Positions 1-12,795 are shown, numbered from the stretch's first letter. The stretch: DNA of 64,000 nt from Polytrichum commune (GCA_950295325.1 OX485807.1:684501-748500), one strand, 5' to 3'. Notes: generated by a model not told the origin, from the sequence alone. Numbers and translations are program-made.

Positions 1-2011
1 ATGTGCATACCCTTTTTTAGATTCTAAAATTCTCTCAAAGGACTTTATGGATAACTTTGTTGTTGGCAACTTTCCTTCTTTTGCAAACTTGGGTCTCTAT
101 GAATGCTTTATTGTATCATTTTTCAATTTTGATGCTTTTAAATGTTATGGGACCCGCTATCACATGATAACAACATAGAACATTCACAATCATGTCTATC
201 TTGATCTTAGTTTGTAGCCTTTGCTAATGTGACCTAATTATGTGCATGGTAGGCTCATTTGACTATAAGAACTCTTTCATCTAATTAATGCACGTGAGGG
301 GCACACAAAACATATCATAGCTTATGGGTTGATTTGGAGAGCATCTTGTCAATACCATAGTTTTGTTAGGTCAAGGTGTTGTGTAGCAAAATTTTTAAAG
401 AAATCATTGCGCATTTTATTTCAGTTAATGTCGATGTATGATTAACATACACAACAAATATGGATCACACCAATTTGAGAGCGGATTGGAATTGAGGTCA
501 CACCAAATAGTTCCATGTCTTGGGAGGTACATGGTGTCTACTGAATAAGTCTTTGAAACCATGTCTAGTGAATATTCAAAACTATTTGGTGTTTGCACTC
601 TAGATGTTATTCTTAACTTTGGAAGGCCCAGGATTTACAAAGGCAAGGCCAACTACTTGAACATAGGTCTGAAGAATTATTTAATGACTTATTCAATCCA
701 TTTAATATTATTTTGAGACGATCTCATGTGTTATAGATAAATTGCAATGTAAAATCATTGGTGTTTCCAAAAAATAATGTTATGGGACTTGGTGCTTGTA
801 TATTTCTCTAATACCCATGATACATCCTTTTTGGGCCACATTATGTCATTTTTCACCGTAGATTTCTTGTTACATAATGTAGGATGAATAGCCTTGCCCT
901 TGCTAAAGTATGCAATGTACTTGGAAAAGAAGTGGTAAGCATATAAATGTTGCACATGTGCAAGATGTTGCGATGACACCTCATGGCACATGTTGGTACA
1001 TCCAATGCGTATTGATCTATAATTTATACTAATATGTGTGTACATATCCAAAAGAAACTATTTGTATTTATTCATTGATTCATGACTCAAACTTTACTAC
1101 AATAAACTCAACAACTCTCATTACATTACTTACTTCAAATTATTAGATGATTTAAGTCAAAGTCATGCAATATTTATCATCTCAAAATGTCCATGATAGT
1201 GGACATGATGTTTTTCAACTACCCAGATGAGAGTCAACTAGTTGAAATCAAGAGATTGGGGCTCTCTTTTCACAATGATGTTAATAGCCCATTTATACAT
1301 GTCAAGCATCCACTCATATATCTCAATCAAGACATGGCGGTGCTTCGAATGCATGAACTTTAGTTTTAAACATGACACCCAACTGTTGCCCTTGGGTTAA
1401 CTATTAAAGGATGCATGGTCTCAATATACATCATTTCTACAGGCCTCACCAAGTTTACATTTCATATTCTACATATTTATGGGTTTGAAACCTTATTTTG
1501 TATATTATTTTATCTCATCTAGGAGGAATAAAAATGTACATATACTTAACATTGACGATCAAAGTACAACGTACACATTTTCATATTTAAATTTATATCT
1601 TCAACAATATCAAGATATTTAATTGATTCAAAAAGTATACTTGGTGAATTAGTTAATTTTGGAAGGGTTACTCTAAACAAAATTCATTAAAAATGGAATT
1701 ATTTAGCTCATATAGATGTTTTTGTGCATGGAGAGGCTCAATTTGGACCTCTCATACGCTAAAGGGTAAAGCAAATCGCATAAAATAATTGAACCCAATT
1801 CACAAGCTTACTAACATTGCTCATGATAAATCTGACCATACGGGTGGAAGCGTTACATAGTCAAGATTGTTTGCACAAATTATCAATTGTCCAAGTATCT
1901 AGAATCAAAGGATTATAACATAAATATGTACATTGATATTATTGAGCAACAAAAATGGCCTGGACAAAAATGTCCGCCTCAACCTTTAGGGGTTAATATG
2001 CCAAGCGAGTG
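1..2011. other. AT-rich intergenic stretch
   Basis: No coding region is supported here. Bases 1 to about 45 resemble the middle of the repeat seen at 34217-34586 (compare the text around 34431), so the window opens inside a degraded copy of that family. The open frames present are short and their composition is that of AT-rich non-coding DNA. Confidence 0.6.
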
Positions 2012-2305
2012 CTACATCATTTATGGTATTTAATGTGAATAGTGTAAACTAGATGCCTAGAGGTCTTAAAGTGTCACACGTGGTGATTATCAACATGATA
2101 TTATTCCTCAACATAAGTAATAGTTTTTCGATATGCAAAATTATATACATTATGACATGGACCACATTGAGATACTTGACGAGACAAAGAAGACGACATC
2201 ATAGAACATGCTAATGGCAAGTATCATGTGATGATACTAATGGTTAACTAATTTGATCATCAGTGTAACCTAGGGGAGGCCTCATAATATGGTTAGTGAC
2301 ACTAA
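2012..2305 (+). repeat. Truncated copy of CACTA-like element
   Basis: It begins with CTACATCATTTATGG and shares the phrase around 'aactagatgcctagaggtc' and the following ~250 bases with the better copy at 23154-23689. The right end and an internal block of about 200 bases are missing. Similarity stops around 'gtgacactaa', where an unrelated AAGGACC/GGTCCTT inverted repeat begins. Confidence 0.6.
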
Positions 2306-3400
2306 GGACCGGTTCACACATGGTCCTTAGTTCCAAGTCCCAAGTCACTTGAGGTCAATCCGTGCAATCTCTACCGTTGAGAGCATGGAAGTTGGAACTT
2401 ACCACTTCACACGGGTCCCAAGTCCTATGTATGATGTGAATACCACATGGCAATGCTTTTTCGGAGGTGAGGCATGAGACTCGTGTTGAGAGTTTAGTCA
2501 AGCAAGGAACTAGACTCAACTCACAACACACGTCCCGCGAATATTTTTACATAAAATAGTGAGCATCCAACTTTATTCGGAATTAACCATAATGTTCTCC
2601 CTCTTTAGTATGACACGTTTGGGAAACACAAAAAGACGTATTATCGAGGTGTCGTCTTCTCTTTAATGTGACAAATGACGTAAAGTTGTCATATTATCGA
2701 GGGAATACAAAATCATAAGTAATATGAGCTTATATATATATATATATATATACAACAAGTTTAAGCAATATAGATGGTATAAAATAATAACTTATAATTC
2801 CAAAAAAATACAAATATTCTCAAGAACTCTTGAAATAGGAGTCCAAAGATCTTTGATGTTGCCTACCCAAGTTAGCAACTGTCATCTTATCTAACTTCCC
2901 TACTAACTTTTGAAAGCTATTAATTTCATTAACACCATAGTATAAAGAGTTCTCTAATAAGAAACTAGACAACAATGATGCATGGCGTTAAGCAACATTC
3001 TAGGCAAGAGGCCGCTCTAATCCTTACCATGTCCATTTTGCACTAGTAACCCTAATGCTCATTAAATTCCCAATGGTAAGTGTAGTTCCCAAGTAGTTCC
3101 CAAGTGAAAATGGATGTATTTTAGATGTACATAACATAAATGAAAGGAGTTTTAGCATTAACTACCTCTTGAATATGACAAAACGGAGATTCTAAATGCC
3201 GCATTAATGAGTGTCATAGTCGCATAAAAAAGGCCGTTTTGAACGAAAATGTTTGGTCGTGCAAAAAAGGTGTCGTAATATCAAGGGTGGCATACAACCG
3301 AGTGTCGTTTAATACGAGGGTAGACTGTATTTCAATGGTTTCTTGAGGCTCAAAAGTTGGGATTTTGGCTGCCTATTGGGACTTGCTAACATGAGTGCGG
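2306..3400. other. Intergenic DNA with (TA)n microsatellite
   Basis: No gene is supported. A pure TA microsatellite lies at 2730-2752. Two short near-repeats containing 'attatcgaggg'-like text lie at about 2640-2705, probably remnants of an element. The GC content rises from about 3370 onwards, at the promoter of the next gene. Confidence 0.5.
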
Positions 3401-4139
3401 CGACTTGGGACCGACCCCATGATGGGAACCAGCCCTAATCTAAGTGCTTGCTGCGCCGGCGTGCACTGTTGTTTTGTGCAAGTCGAATACAAAACAAAAT
3501 TTAACAAAGTTTCCTCCACAACAACGACGACAACAACAACAGGTGCACTCATCACCGCCTTATCCAGCATCACCATCTCCCAAAGCCGCGAGGGCAGAGA
3601 GATCTGAGTGTGCCGCACCCACGCAGCATGCATGGCGATGTTGTGAGATGAGATATTGTCGGTCTCTGCCAGTCACCGTTGTAACCCGGGAAGGCCGTCC
3701 GGACGCACCCACCACCCTGATTACTAGCCTCCGCTAGGTGTCGCCCCTGGGTGCCTGCAGGACAACACTCCATTCCATCAGCACTCCCCGGATGTCGCAT
3801 GCCCATTGGACGCTCGCCAGCGCACCAGTGTTGCACAACTCTCACAATACTCGCAGCATACTCGCATGCAGAACGTATATAAATGTGTAGCCCCCCTCAC
3901 CTTCTCCAGTCAGACCGCTACCAATCTATCAAGTTCTTTATCAGGCAGTCATCTTCTGAATTCGAAGCGCAGTTTCGGGACGAACCTTTTTGTCTTGGGG
4001 TCAGTGAGCAAGGTTGGGAGTTTTTCTGCACAGTTTTGGGAGAGTGTTGCAGATCTATCTGAAGCTTTCTAGATTTGTGGAGGCGAAAGAGTAGGTTGTT
4101 TTTTGGGGGGAATTGAAGAGGTTGTTTGTAGTAGCCAAA
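3401..4139 (+). promoter_or_regulatory. Promoter and 5' UTR of dehydrin-like gene
   Basis: GC content is clearly higher than in the flanks. A good TATA box (TATATAAA) lies at 3876-3883, which predicts a transcription start near 3905-3915 and a 5' UTR of about 230 nt. A DRE/CRT-like core ACCGAC occurs at 3410-3415, about 465 bp upstream of the TATA box. Such sites are bound by DREB/CBF factors in stress genes of angiosperms, but a single 6-mer is weak evidence. I saw no clear ACGTG-type ABRE between the DRE core and the TATA box. The short open frames on both strands here have no recognisable content. Confidence 0.6.
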
Positions 4140-6260
4140 ATGCAGGGAGGAGGGTATGCTGGAGAGAAGCCAAGCATGACCGACAAGGTGAAGAATGTGT
4201 TGGGCATGGGTGGAAACCACAACACCACCGGCACTCATGATAGTACTACTGGCTATGGCACCACAGGTACAATTTGAAAGCGTTGTTAGTCGTGAATCTG
4301 TTTGATGAGTGAAAATCTGGGGGAGTATGGTTGTTGTTCTACACCATTTTTGAGTCGCTGGAAGGCTGTGACTCCCATCAGACTCGTAATATAATATTCC
4401 ACGGTTTGTCGAGAAGGGAAGGTTTCCTTTGAGCTCATCAGTTTAGTTAAATTCAGAGAATGTGTTGGTTTCTAAAGCAGAGGACCTGTTAAGATAGGTG
4501 AGGATTCGATAAGAGCTGGACACTAGTAGCCTACGATTTTTTTTCCGTTTCTTTGCTAGAAATGAGGGCCCTGATTCCTGTTGGTTCTCTAAAAAAGCCC
4601 CGATTCATTTCTTCCTAGAACAGGGTGTAAGCTTAAAAAGGATGAAGAATTTTAAGCCTACTTGAAAATGCGTGAATGATTGTTACATTGATATGTGTCG
4701 CACTCAAGCTGTAGCGTTTGCTTCGTTTTGATGCTGAACTTGAGAATCAGCTCACTTTACAAGTCTACATCGGGGCGTATTCCTTGACTTATTTCTGCAT
4801 TCCCACTTTAAGTTGTATCATCTCGTGATTACCACACTCAATATGATATTTAGTGTCACTTGCTATGTGGAATTACGCAGCGCTATAAATGTTTACTGTA
4901 CATCTCATGTTTTACCAACAAAGGTCGAATTGGTTGTTTGGACATTACAGAACACATCTTTACTTGGTAAAAATGACATTAATAGTAAAATGATGTAGGA
5001 ATGTGTAACTCCGAATAGCAAGTGACACTAAATATCAAATTTAGTGTAGCATCCAAATTCTGTGATATTAACGTCGGCAGCCCATTTTTGAAGATCGTTA
5101 TGCTAATATTCTTAATGAACTCAGTGGAAATGCTTATTTCATGTGGACATGCGATAGTTTTCCTGCATTTTGAGTGTTTCTATTATGATAACTGGCAACC
5201 TCGACTTGAATGCGTCTTGTACTTCATCTCTAGAACCACTCCCAGGCATTAATTCTGATATTCATGTGTCCTACAAATAACCGAACATGCTTAGTCCTAA
5301 AATAATTTCATGACTGTGCTGATGATTATGAATGTTCAAATTAATGACCTCCATTGATCTGATTAAGCCACCGACTCCTATGGAACAGGCACGGGTATGG
5401 GGACCCATGGATCACACATGCCCGGCAGCAACACCGGCCACCAAGGAGGGATGGGCAATGTGATGGGTCATGGAACCAACCCCACCGGCCCTACCGGCCC
5501 TACCGGATACGGCAACACAGGCACCCACACGGGAACCGGAGCCGGGTATGATGGCACGGGAACCGGCACTGGCTATGGCGGCACCGGACAACACCAGCAG
5601 GGCATTTTGGGCAAGATGGAGGACTGTATAACCGGCGGGGGCCGTAATACCGGAACCCACTCGACCGGAAACCACGGCGGGGCTGGCGGGTACGGGGCCA
5701 CTGGTACCGGGTACGGAGCTTCCACGGGCACCGGAACCGGGTATGACACCACCACCAATGCTGGGCAGCAAGGAGGATTGATGGGTAAGGTGGAGGATGC
5801 CTTCACTGGCGGCAATCGCAACGGTACTGGTACTGGTACTGGTACTGGATATGGATCCACTGGCACCGGGTATGGTAACACCGGAACAGGGAACGGTGCT
5901 GGCCACCAAGGAGGGTTGATGGGTAAGGTTGAAGATGCGGTTACTGGTGGTCACCGCAACACTGCTGGAACCGGATATGGCACCACTGGTACCGGGTATG
6001 AGGGTACTGGAACTGGTGGCCATGGAGCCGGGTACGGGGGCACTGGAACTGGTACCCATGGTACCGGGTATGGGGGCACTGGAACTGGTGCCCATGATAC
6101 CGGATATGGGGGCACTGGCGCTACTGGAACTGGTTATGGAGGAGACAGTTATGGCACCGCCGGAACTCATGACACAACTGGAACCCATGGGACTGGCCAC
6201 TCTTCTGGACCTACAGGGTTGATCGCCAAGGCCAAGGCTAAGCTCACCGGTCACACATAG
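4140..6260 (+). CDS. Dehydrin-like (LEA group 2-like) Gly/Thr/Tyr-rich stress protein, two exons
   Basis: Exon 1 is 4140-4266 and exon 2 is 5389-6260. The donor (CACAG|GTACAA) and acceptor (AACAG|GC) join within a Gly codon, giving 332 residues ending at TAG 6258-6260. The protein is almost entirely hydrophilic, rich in Gly, Thr, Tyr and His, with many GTGTGYGG-type repeats and no signal peptide or membrane segment. Five short amphipathic, Lys-containing segments resemble degenerate dehydrin K-segments: [10 protein letters not shown] near residues 13-22, [13 protein letters not shown] at 114-126, [14 protein letters not shown] at 171-184, [14 protein letters not shown] at 217-230, and [14 protein letters not shown] at the C-terminus. 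Dehydrins are disordered cytosolic/nuclear proteins that protect membranes and proteins during desiccation and cold, and this role is inferred by family. Neither the canonical K-segment (EKKGIMDKIKEKLPG) nor a Ser tract is present, so it could be a lineage-specific LEA protein rather than a true dehydrin. Confidence 0.82.
4267..5388 (+). other. Intron of dehydrin-like gene
   Basis: This 1122-nt GT...AG intron interrupts the first coding triplet-repeat region in phase 1. It is AT-rich, has no coding potential, and contains a MITE at 4832-5050. Both splice sites fit plant consensus and keep the frame exactly. Confidence 0.8.
4832..5050. mobile_element. MITE inside the dehydrin intron (family A)
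   Basis: About 219 bp with imperfect TIRs of about 45 bp. The left arm reads CCACACTCAATATGATATTT and continues TAGTGTCACTTGCTAT. The right arm, reverse-complemented, reads CTACACTAAATTTGATATTT and continues TAGTGTCACTTGCTAT. Its interior (a TTTTACCAACAAAGGTC-like phrase and TTGGTTGTTTGGACATTA) recurs at about 61430-61465 and, inverted, at about 31195-31230. It encodes nothing. Confidence 0.75.
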
Positions 6261-6715
6261 GTCAAGGTAGACCCTGATATAATATTCGGAGTGACCACAT
6301 TGTGTTACCACGTCATTTTTCCCTTGTGATTGTGCAGTCATCGCTCCAACCCTTTTAGCACCAGTTGGAGGTCCTTTTTTGAACAGAAAATACCCACAGA
6401 ATCCGAACCGAGTCTGGTGCAGTCCCTGGCCAACACACATTGATGTTGTTTCTACATTGCAATCCATGACTTTGTGTAGATGACTCCAGAGATGCAGTTC
6501 CAGCTGTAGATTTTGGCAGACAGGCTTTGCTTTGAGCACATTAGGCCATTGAACTGTGTCTTGTTTACTAGTGGCAGTTGCACTGTAGTCTACAATGATC
6601 GGAGAGCAACCAATTTGCACATATATGTGTAGCAGGAGAGAATTCTGTATATGATGATTTTCAGCTTTTTTACAACATGACTGTTCAATAAATCTCTTTC
6701 ACTTCCTGTCCATAT
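6261..6715 (+). terminator. 3' UTR and polyadenylation signal of dehydrin-like gene
   Basis: A canonical AATAAA lies at 6687-6692, about 430 nt after the stop codon, followed by a T-rich stretch. Cleavage is expected near 6705-6720. A 402-codon open frame on the opposite strand covers this segment and exon 2, but it arises because the repeat-rich exon lacks stops in that frame. Confidence 0.55.
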
Positions 6716-9611
6716 GTGCAAGTGAGCCCTCGTTGTCATTCACTGCTAGTCTGATTTTAAAATTCAATTTGTGCAAAGTAAACTATTTGTCTTGTATGGA
6801 AATGTATTGTCAGATATTATTGTCATGTCTGTCGATACAGTACCAGAGGTACCTTCTGTCCACTACATGCGAAACTCGTTGTGCTTAGTTTCAAGCTATG
6901 CATTTCATCTGAGATATCTTTATACCTACTATGTGTTCACATTAGGCACCAATTAATCTACCTCTGATTCAAATCCCCAAGTTCAATTCTGGAAGTACTC
7001 TGTATTTGGAACGAAATCATCAATTGTCTACTCCTGAACATAAAGTTGGCTAACTACTGTAGACTATATTTTGTGTCATATAACAAAATCTCCAAAGTGA
7101 AGAGTTGATTCAAATTGTAACGCTACCTACAATTTTCTAAGATTTGTGGACATTTTCGTCCAGTCGGTTGAGTTGCTAATATGTTGAACTGTACAACTGA
7201 GTGATGTAGAAAATGTTGCTATGCTATATCATAACATTATTCAGCTGCGTGGTACTGTTCCAGTCTATATTTTGCATCTGACATGAGCCTCCACTATCTT
7301 ACCTTCATGGGAAGAAACTTAGAAAATAGGAAGAAACTGACACCGGTACAAATAATGAATAGTGTTGCTATGAATAGTGACTACTGCTATGAATAGTATT
7401 TTCAGTGAAAAAAACGGGGTTGACCATTAGTTCATGTGACTGGTGTTGGGATGAATAATGATTCCTATGAACAATGTTGGGAGTATAACTCCACCCAAAC
7501 TCCAAGCTTGAATGTGTGAATAGGGAAAAAATTATTCTTAATTTGTTTTGGGGGCCCCACAAAATATAAATGACATATTCAAGGGTCATGGAACCGACTC
7601 ACATGGCCGAATAAAGTTGCGAAGGTGAATTCAAGTACCACAATAATTTACGCTCATTAATTTAATATTGGCATGTATGATGTACATAGAGTTAAAAAAA
7701 TGATAGTTCATTTGGTTGATACATATATTAGCTTTCTGAGAAGCAACAATGAAATGAGAAGCTATACTACTACCTTTCCATAACATAGTCATACTGCTTG
7801 TTGGAAATCATATGAGGGTTTGATCATATGAAATAGATGGACATGTTGCAAATTTTAAAATATGCTGGAGAAACTTGCTACTTCTAGATGACTAATGAAT
7901 TAAATTACCGTGTGGTAGCATTTATATGTTGTTCCAATATGCTTTTTTGGCTTGTATTGTGATGTGTTGCATGTAAACAATTACTCATCCAACATTTGAA
8001 ATTATTGTGATTCCTCTCAAAGTCATTTGAATTAGCAATATGAAAATTAAATCATCAAGGTGCAAAAATAACACGTATTACACTAGTTCGTGGGAAACTT
8101 GAAACTTGGATGAGACATGACTATGGTTGCTTAGAGTTTCTATTGCAAAAAATATATCTAAAGTTGACCTTGAAGTGAACCTAATTTGAAGTCTAACTAA
8201 AGATCTTGATGAATAGATCTTATTATTACAAGTTGGAGTGAAGCTCATCATGTACACCATCAAAAGAACATCAATGTCGATCAAATGTGAGTTCCACCAC
8301 TTTCTCACACACTCTTTCACTCGCACATACATGTATAGGGAAGTTTGTTATCAAATTGATGTCATATAGATCAATTGTTGTATAGGGGGTGTCACTTGGA
8401 AAACCCTCAGCGAGGAGGGGTGCATTAAGTTATTTTCATGTTTGGATTGAATGAGAGGAGGGTATTAAATTGTTTTGGATGAAATGGGAGGAAGATGTTA
8501 AATTTTAAGTCTTTTATGGTATGAAACATCATATGCAGTGGGATTATCACTACTACAAATCATGGGATTCTCGAGTGCCGGTCCATTTAATGGAAGGTGC
8601 CCTATATGACTTTTAAATGCTATTTCAACATTTTGTTAGAGCTCATTATGGGCTAAGGAGATTGAATCATCAATTAAATGTCACAAGAACACATACAAAT
8701 CTTTGAAATGTCTACATGTGGCCGTTGATTTTACCAAGTGGTTATAAATAATAAAAATAAAAATAAAAATAAAAAAATAACATCATCATCATTATTGGCA
8801 ATTGGTTGTAATCCAGATGTGGGATTTGCTTGAGCATGCCTTGTTCACAGGGGGTGCACACAATACTTGGTTGTACCTACCCACATGGGTGCAAAAAGGG
8901 GTATTATTCAAGGGTAGGCGATACAAAATACACAAAACTATTCATTTTGTACAAGTAGATTAATTAGAAAATTTCTAATGCAATTAGAGTTGTAAGTCTA
9001 CTTTAAGGGTCATAGGCATCGTGTTTCTAGGGTATATATATCACATATGTTAAGCATTTCATTACTTACCATTTTTACAACTTGTGTAAATACTTGAGTT
9101 TATTTCTTTCCTATAACATTGTAAATAGGGATTTTAATGTAAGGGAGACCCACACATATTATGTTTTATTTCAAGTATGTGTGCACCTTGTGCATCGTGA
9201 TTCATGGTTAGGTCAAGCATTGGGTCACGGTTGTCAGTGAAATGGTGCAAATTTGTTTTGGATTTGAATTTGGGTCCACACAATCATTAATATAATTTCA
9301 ATCAAGGAGTTGATAGTTTCTCTGAGGGTGGAAATCCTTTAGAGACTATTGTAATCATCAACAAAAATAGAATATTGCCCAAGTCTTTGAGCTCACACAA
9401 TACATTAGTGACACAATAGTGCAGTTATTGGAGTCATCATATAGGACCATTTGACAAATGATTATAGAGCATGCACCAATGAACCACGTTGTGAAAGAGT
9501 AATTAGAGTGGAAATACCCTTAGATTTTATCTTGATCTATATGTTATAGTAACATTAGCCTGCTATAAACATTAGGTTCAATGTACATGCTGCAGTCTAC
9601 ACTTATCTTCT
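6716..9611. other. AT-rich intergenic stretch
   Basis: Nearly 3 kb without a supportable gene. An A-rich simple tract (AAATAA repeats) lies at about 8748-8780. The phrase 'catgggtgcaaaaaggggtatt' near 8883 recurs near 24663, so part of 8.8-9.0 kb belongs to a dispersed repeat whose ends I could not define. Confidence 0.5.
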
Positions 9612-9787
9612 CTAATTAGTGTGGGTTACCATTTGGAGTTACGTGTTGCTATAACTTTTTTCCGACATTATCATTTTTTACCAATTAAGTTATATCATAT
9701 TCTTTGGTGTGCATAATTTCTATTTATGTTATTTGAGTAAAATGTCATAGCAATGCGTAACTTCAAATGGTAACCCACACTAATTAG
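9612..9787. mobile_element. Short MITE, family A relative
   Basis: A 176-bp foldback. The left arm CTAATTAGTGTGGGTTACCA and its continuation TTTGGAGTTACG match the reverse complement of the right arm over about 43 bp with few differences. The subterminal GGAGTTACG/ATTGCTAT motif is shared with the copies at 4832 and 31112. Confidence 0.75.
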
Positions 9788-9970
9788 ACAAAACCATGTA
9801 GTATCTTGGGTCTTTTTTTAAGAACTACACTAAATAGTCTTATAAGTGAGGGCCGTTGTAATTCTCTAAAACTCACATTAACACTCAAACCCGCAGCAAA
9901 TATCCAGTTTGAAATTCATGTAGGCCACATTAATTGGTTCTCTAAGAAATTGATGTGGGTGAGAATATTA

Positions 9971-10545
9971 TGGCGCAAGTATGGTAAAGTAGACCCAAAA
10001 AGTGCTCCGATACCTTAAATGTGTAGTTTTTTTAGTCAAATACCTAAATTTATATCCATGTTGACCTCTCTTGTTGTATTAAGTACTCAAATGTAGAACA
10101 ATAAGATAAGATCATATAAAATTATCAATAAAAGTAACGCTCAAAAGTAAATGGATTAATTTGGTTTTGGACGTAATTTTTTAAAATTTATAACTGTAAC
10201 TATTTTGAACTTGATTTTCTTTCATATTCCTTGAATTCATTATACTCTTGAGATCATCATCAAATATTTTTGTAGAAAACATAATGTAATTTTATCATAT
10301 TTTAAACAAATTTTTGACAATTACTTGTTAAATTTCACCACTAGCATCATCGTCTAAATATGTAGATTTTATTTGAGATTTTTTTTGTCAACACAAATTT
10401 CTTAGCTTTGTAGATCAATTTTTTCCCTCAAATGTTTATGATCATTTTTCTTCACAAAACTCAAAGTTAGTAAATTGTTTTGAATCACTTTCCCTTAAAC
10501 TTGTGCAAGGATCAAGATCTGCCCACTTTACTATGCTTGCACCCA
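9971..10545. mobile_element. TIR element with TTA target duplication (family T, copy 1)
   Basis: A 575-bp element. Its right end, reverse-complemented, begins TGGGTGCAAGCATAGTAAAG, and its left end begins TGGCGCAAGTATGGTAAAG. TTA directly flanks both ends, a target duplication typical of PIF/Harbinger-type transposition. Most of its length aligns by eye with 42276-42883 in the same orientation. No coding capacity. Confidence 0.7.
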
Positions 10546-10814
10546 TTAGTTTATAATGCTTTTGTCCTCACACTAATACTTTCCCAAGTTTTTAGAAGTC
10601 TCCAAAAAGACTTTGGGGTCTCGGGCCCACATTTTTTTCACCCTAACTATACTATAGATGGCCCACATTAACTATTTCCATTCACACTAAAAGGACTATT
10701 TAGTGTAGTTAGCAACCTATCTATATGTATGCTTGTATGCGAATTGATGATACCAAGCAATGTCATTCATGACAACAAAGTAATCATACAATTATCCAAA
10801 CTTGATTCATTAGT

Positions 10815-11143
10815 ACTACACTAAAAAGGATATTTTAGTGTTTGTTACACTAAATACGAATGCACACACTAAATGTCAATAACCCTATGAAAGTAAGTAA
10901 CATCAAATGTAAACTCAAACACTAAATATCGACTATGGTAATATGTGGTAGTCACATATTTGAATTTGGTGTTAGTAAGGATATGAAATCCATGCTTCAC
11001 AAGAAGAGAGGTGGCAATAGGGAAGGTAACATCACATTTATGTCTAACACTGATTATCAAGGAATTGAAAATTAATGTTGATCAGGGTAGGGTGGTAACA
11101 ACATTAAATATAATCAAACATTGTATATCATTTTTAGTGTAGT
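10815..11143. mobile_element. MITE with ACTACACTAAAAA ends (family A relative)
   Basis: The left end ACTACACTAAAAAGGATAT and the reverse-complemented right end ACTACACTAAAAATGATAT form an inverted repeat about 330 bp apart. Several internal CACTAAAT/ATTTAGTG words resemble the termini of other family A copies. A shorter pair of CACACTAAAAGG/TTTAGTGTAG words lies just upstream at 10683-10711. Confidence 0.6.
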
Positions 11144-12180
11144 TATCCATGTCCATTGTCAAGAAACATCTAAGTATGCGGTGACTTACATACAGTTCGT
11201 GGGATTCATTTTTTCCAACTTGCTATGAACAACTACCCACATGTCGGTTCGAATTCACCTTCAAGTTTAAAGTGGCACTTCTTGCTCGTGGTTGACATAG
11301 TCATTTGAGCCAATACGAGATTGTTTTTCGAACACTTCTCGTGCCCCCATTAAAAACAAATAAAACGTGTCACTCCACAACGGGTCCCGTATGGCATGCG
11401 ATGAGGCGAATGCATGGGGACTTCAAATTATGTTGAACTTAGACCTAACTTACTGTTGATTTGGACCTATCTTTCCAAGTAGACAGACATCCAAGAGTGG
11501 ATAGAAACGTAGGTGTGCTGACTAGATAGGCTAAGAAACAGAAATAATTAATTTGTACAAATGCGATGAATCAGTTGGCAGTGCATGCAACGACATGCAA
11601 CTGGTTCATTTATCTTGCAGTGGCTACCCCGGAATTTAATTGCCTCCGAGGACTCAAAGCCAGCCAACAGACGACTAGCAACCATAGAGTAGACCATCTA
11701 AGAATGGACCCCCGAAACGTCGTAAGATTGGTTGCAAGTTCAGCTGCTAGACACACGAGTGCATGAGAAACTGGAAGATTGCCACACGTGCATCTCTGAT
11801 TCGTGCCAACTGAATATCTTGTCATTGTGGGTCACCCAAATTATCCAAACGCGCACACACCTCTCAAGTGGAGGCCCCACACACACGCCCAAAACCGGAG
11901 GTTTTCACCAAAAGAACAAGCCATCTCGGACCGGAGAGGTGCAACCATGTGTTTTGGAAAAGTTGGGGCCATGTGCAAATGAGCCGTCGTTTTCGTTAGT
12001 ATAGTGACACCCCACCTAAAAGATGAATGCTTTACAAAAAGATCGTAATGTTAATTTTAAACATCTAAGACCCAATGCAGCGTTCTTATTGCTATATTGT
12101 TAAGGTAGAATTTAGCATTGTGTTTTAAGAACATAAACATTCATAGTAAATCAACCCATCAAAAACTGACTAGTTAGTTA
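11144..12180. other. Intergenic stretch, moderately GC-rich in part
   Basis: The segment 11.55-12.0 kb has higher GC and several short frames on both strands, but none has recognisable motifs, consistent codon bias or a matching promoter. I see no gene here. Confidence 0.4.
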
Positions 12181-12189
12181 CAAATTGTC

Positions 12190-12795
12190 GAAAGGGGAAA
12201 AAATGCCAGTTTACTAGTTGACATCAAATTTATCCCGAATGCAATTAGTTGTTAGAACGTCCACTGAATAGTCTATTCAATAGTAATAATTATTTGGTGT
12301 TAGTAACTTAGTTGGTCCGAAAATGACTTGTAGGTCCAAAGTTGTTAAAATGGCATTGTGAGTCTTTTACTAGTTGACCGTTTTTTATGACATCAATGTG
12401 CCAGTTGGTCATGAATTGGACAAAGGGCAAAAATGTGTCATGACAGCTAGTTGCAGTGTTTTGACAGGGTGGCCACCTACCAAGTTGACCCACTTAATAG
12501 GTAGATGTTTTAAAGTATATAAGGATTATCCTAAAGCCTTTTGGCTCTCTTAGTTCACATGTGCGAAGTTCGCTTAGACTCTTAGAGTGGGGGTGTATGC
12601 TTGTGAGTTCTAGATTTGGACGGGTTGTAAAGTGTCTTTACAAGTTGTAAAGTGTTGAAAAAAAGATTTAAAGAGTAGACTCATTGTTGGTATTCTCCTA
12701 TTATTGCTCTTCTTGTAAGCTAACGTATTCCTTGGTGTTGACAATACAAAGGTGTTGAATGTGTTACGAGGAAGCAACAACCGGCGATCGGACCA
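12190..12795 (+). mobile_element. Possible LTR fragment with TATA box
   Basis: A TATA-like AGTATATAAGG at about 12514-12524 is followed by a leader-like stretch and text such as 'ttccttggtgttgacaata' ending near 12775. This arrangement is typical of the U3-R-U5 organisation of plant LTRs. I could not find a partner LTR, exact ends, a primer-binding site or target duplications, so the call rests on layout only. Confidence 0.3.

Noticed and set aside
5412-6620. 402-codon open frame antisense to the dehydrin exon
   Set aside because: It results from the repetitive GGN/ACN codons of the real exon, which leave no stops on the other strand. It has a Ser/Gly/Ala repeat composition and no intact start context.
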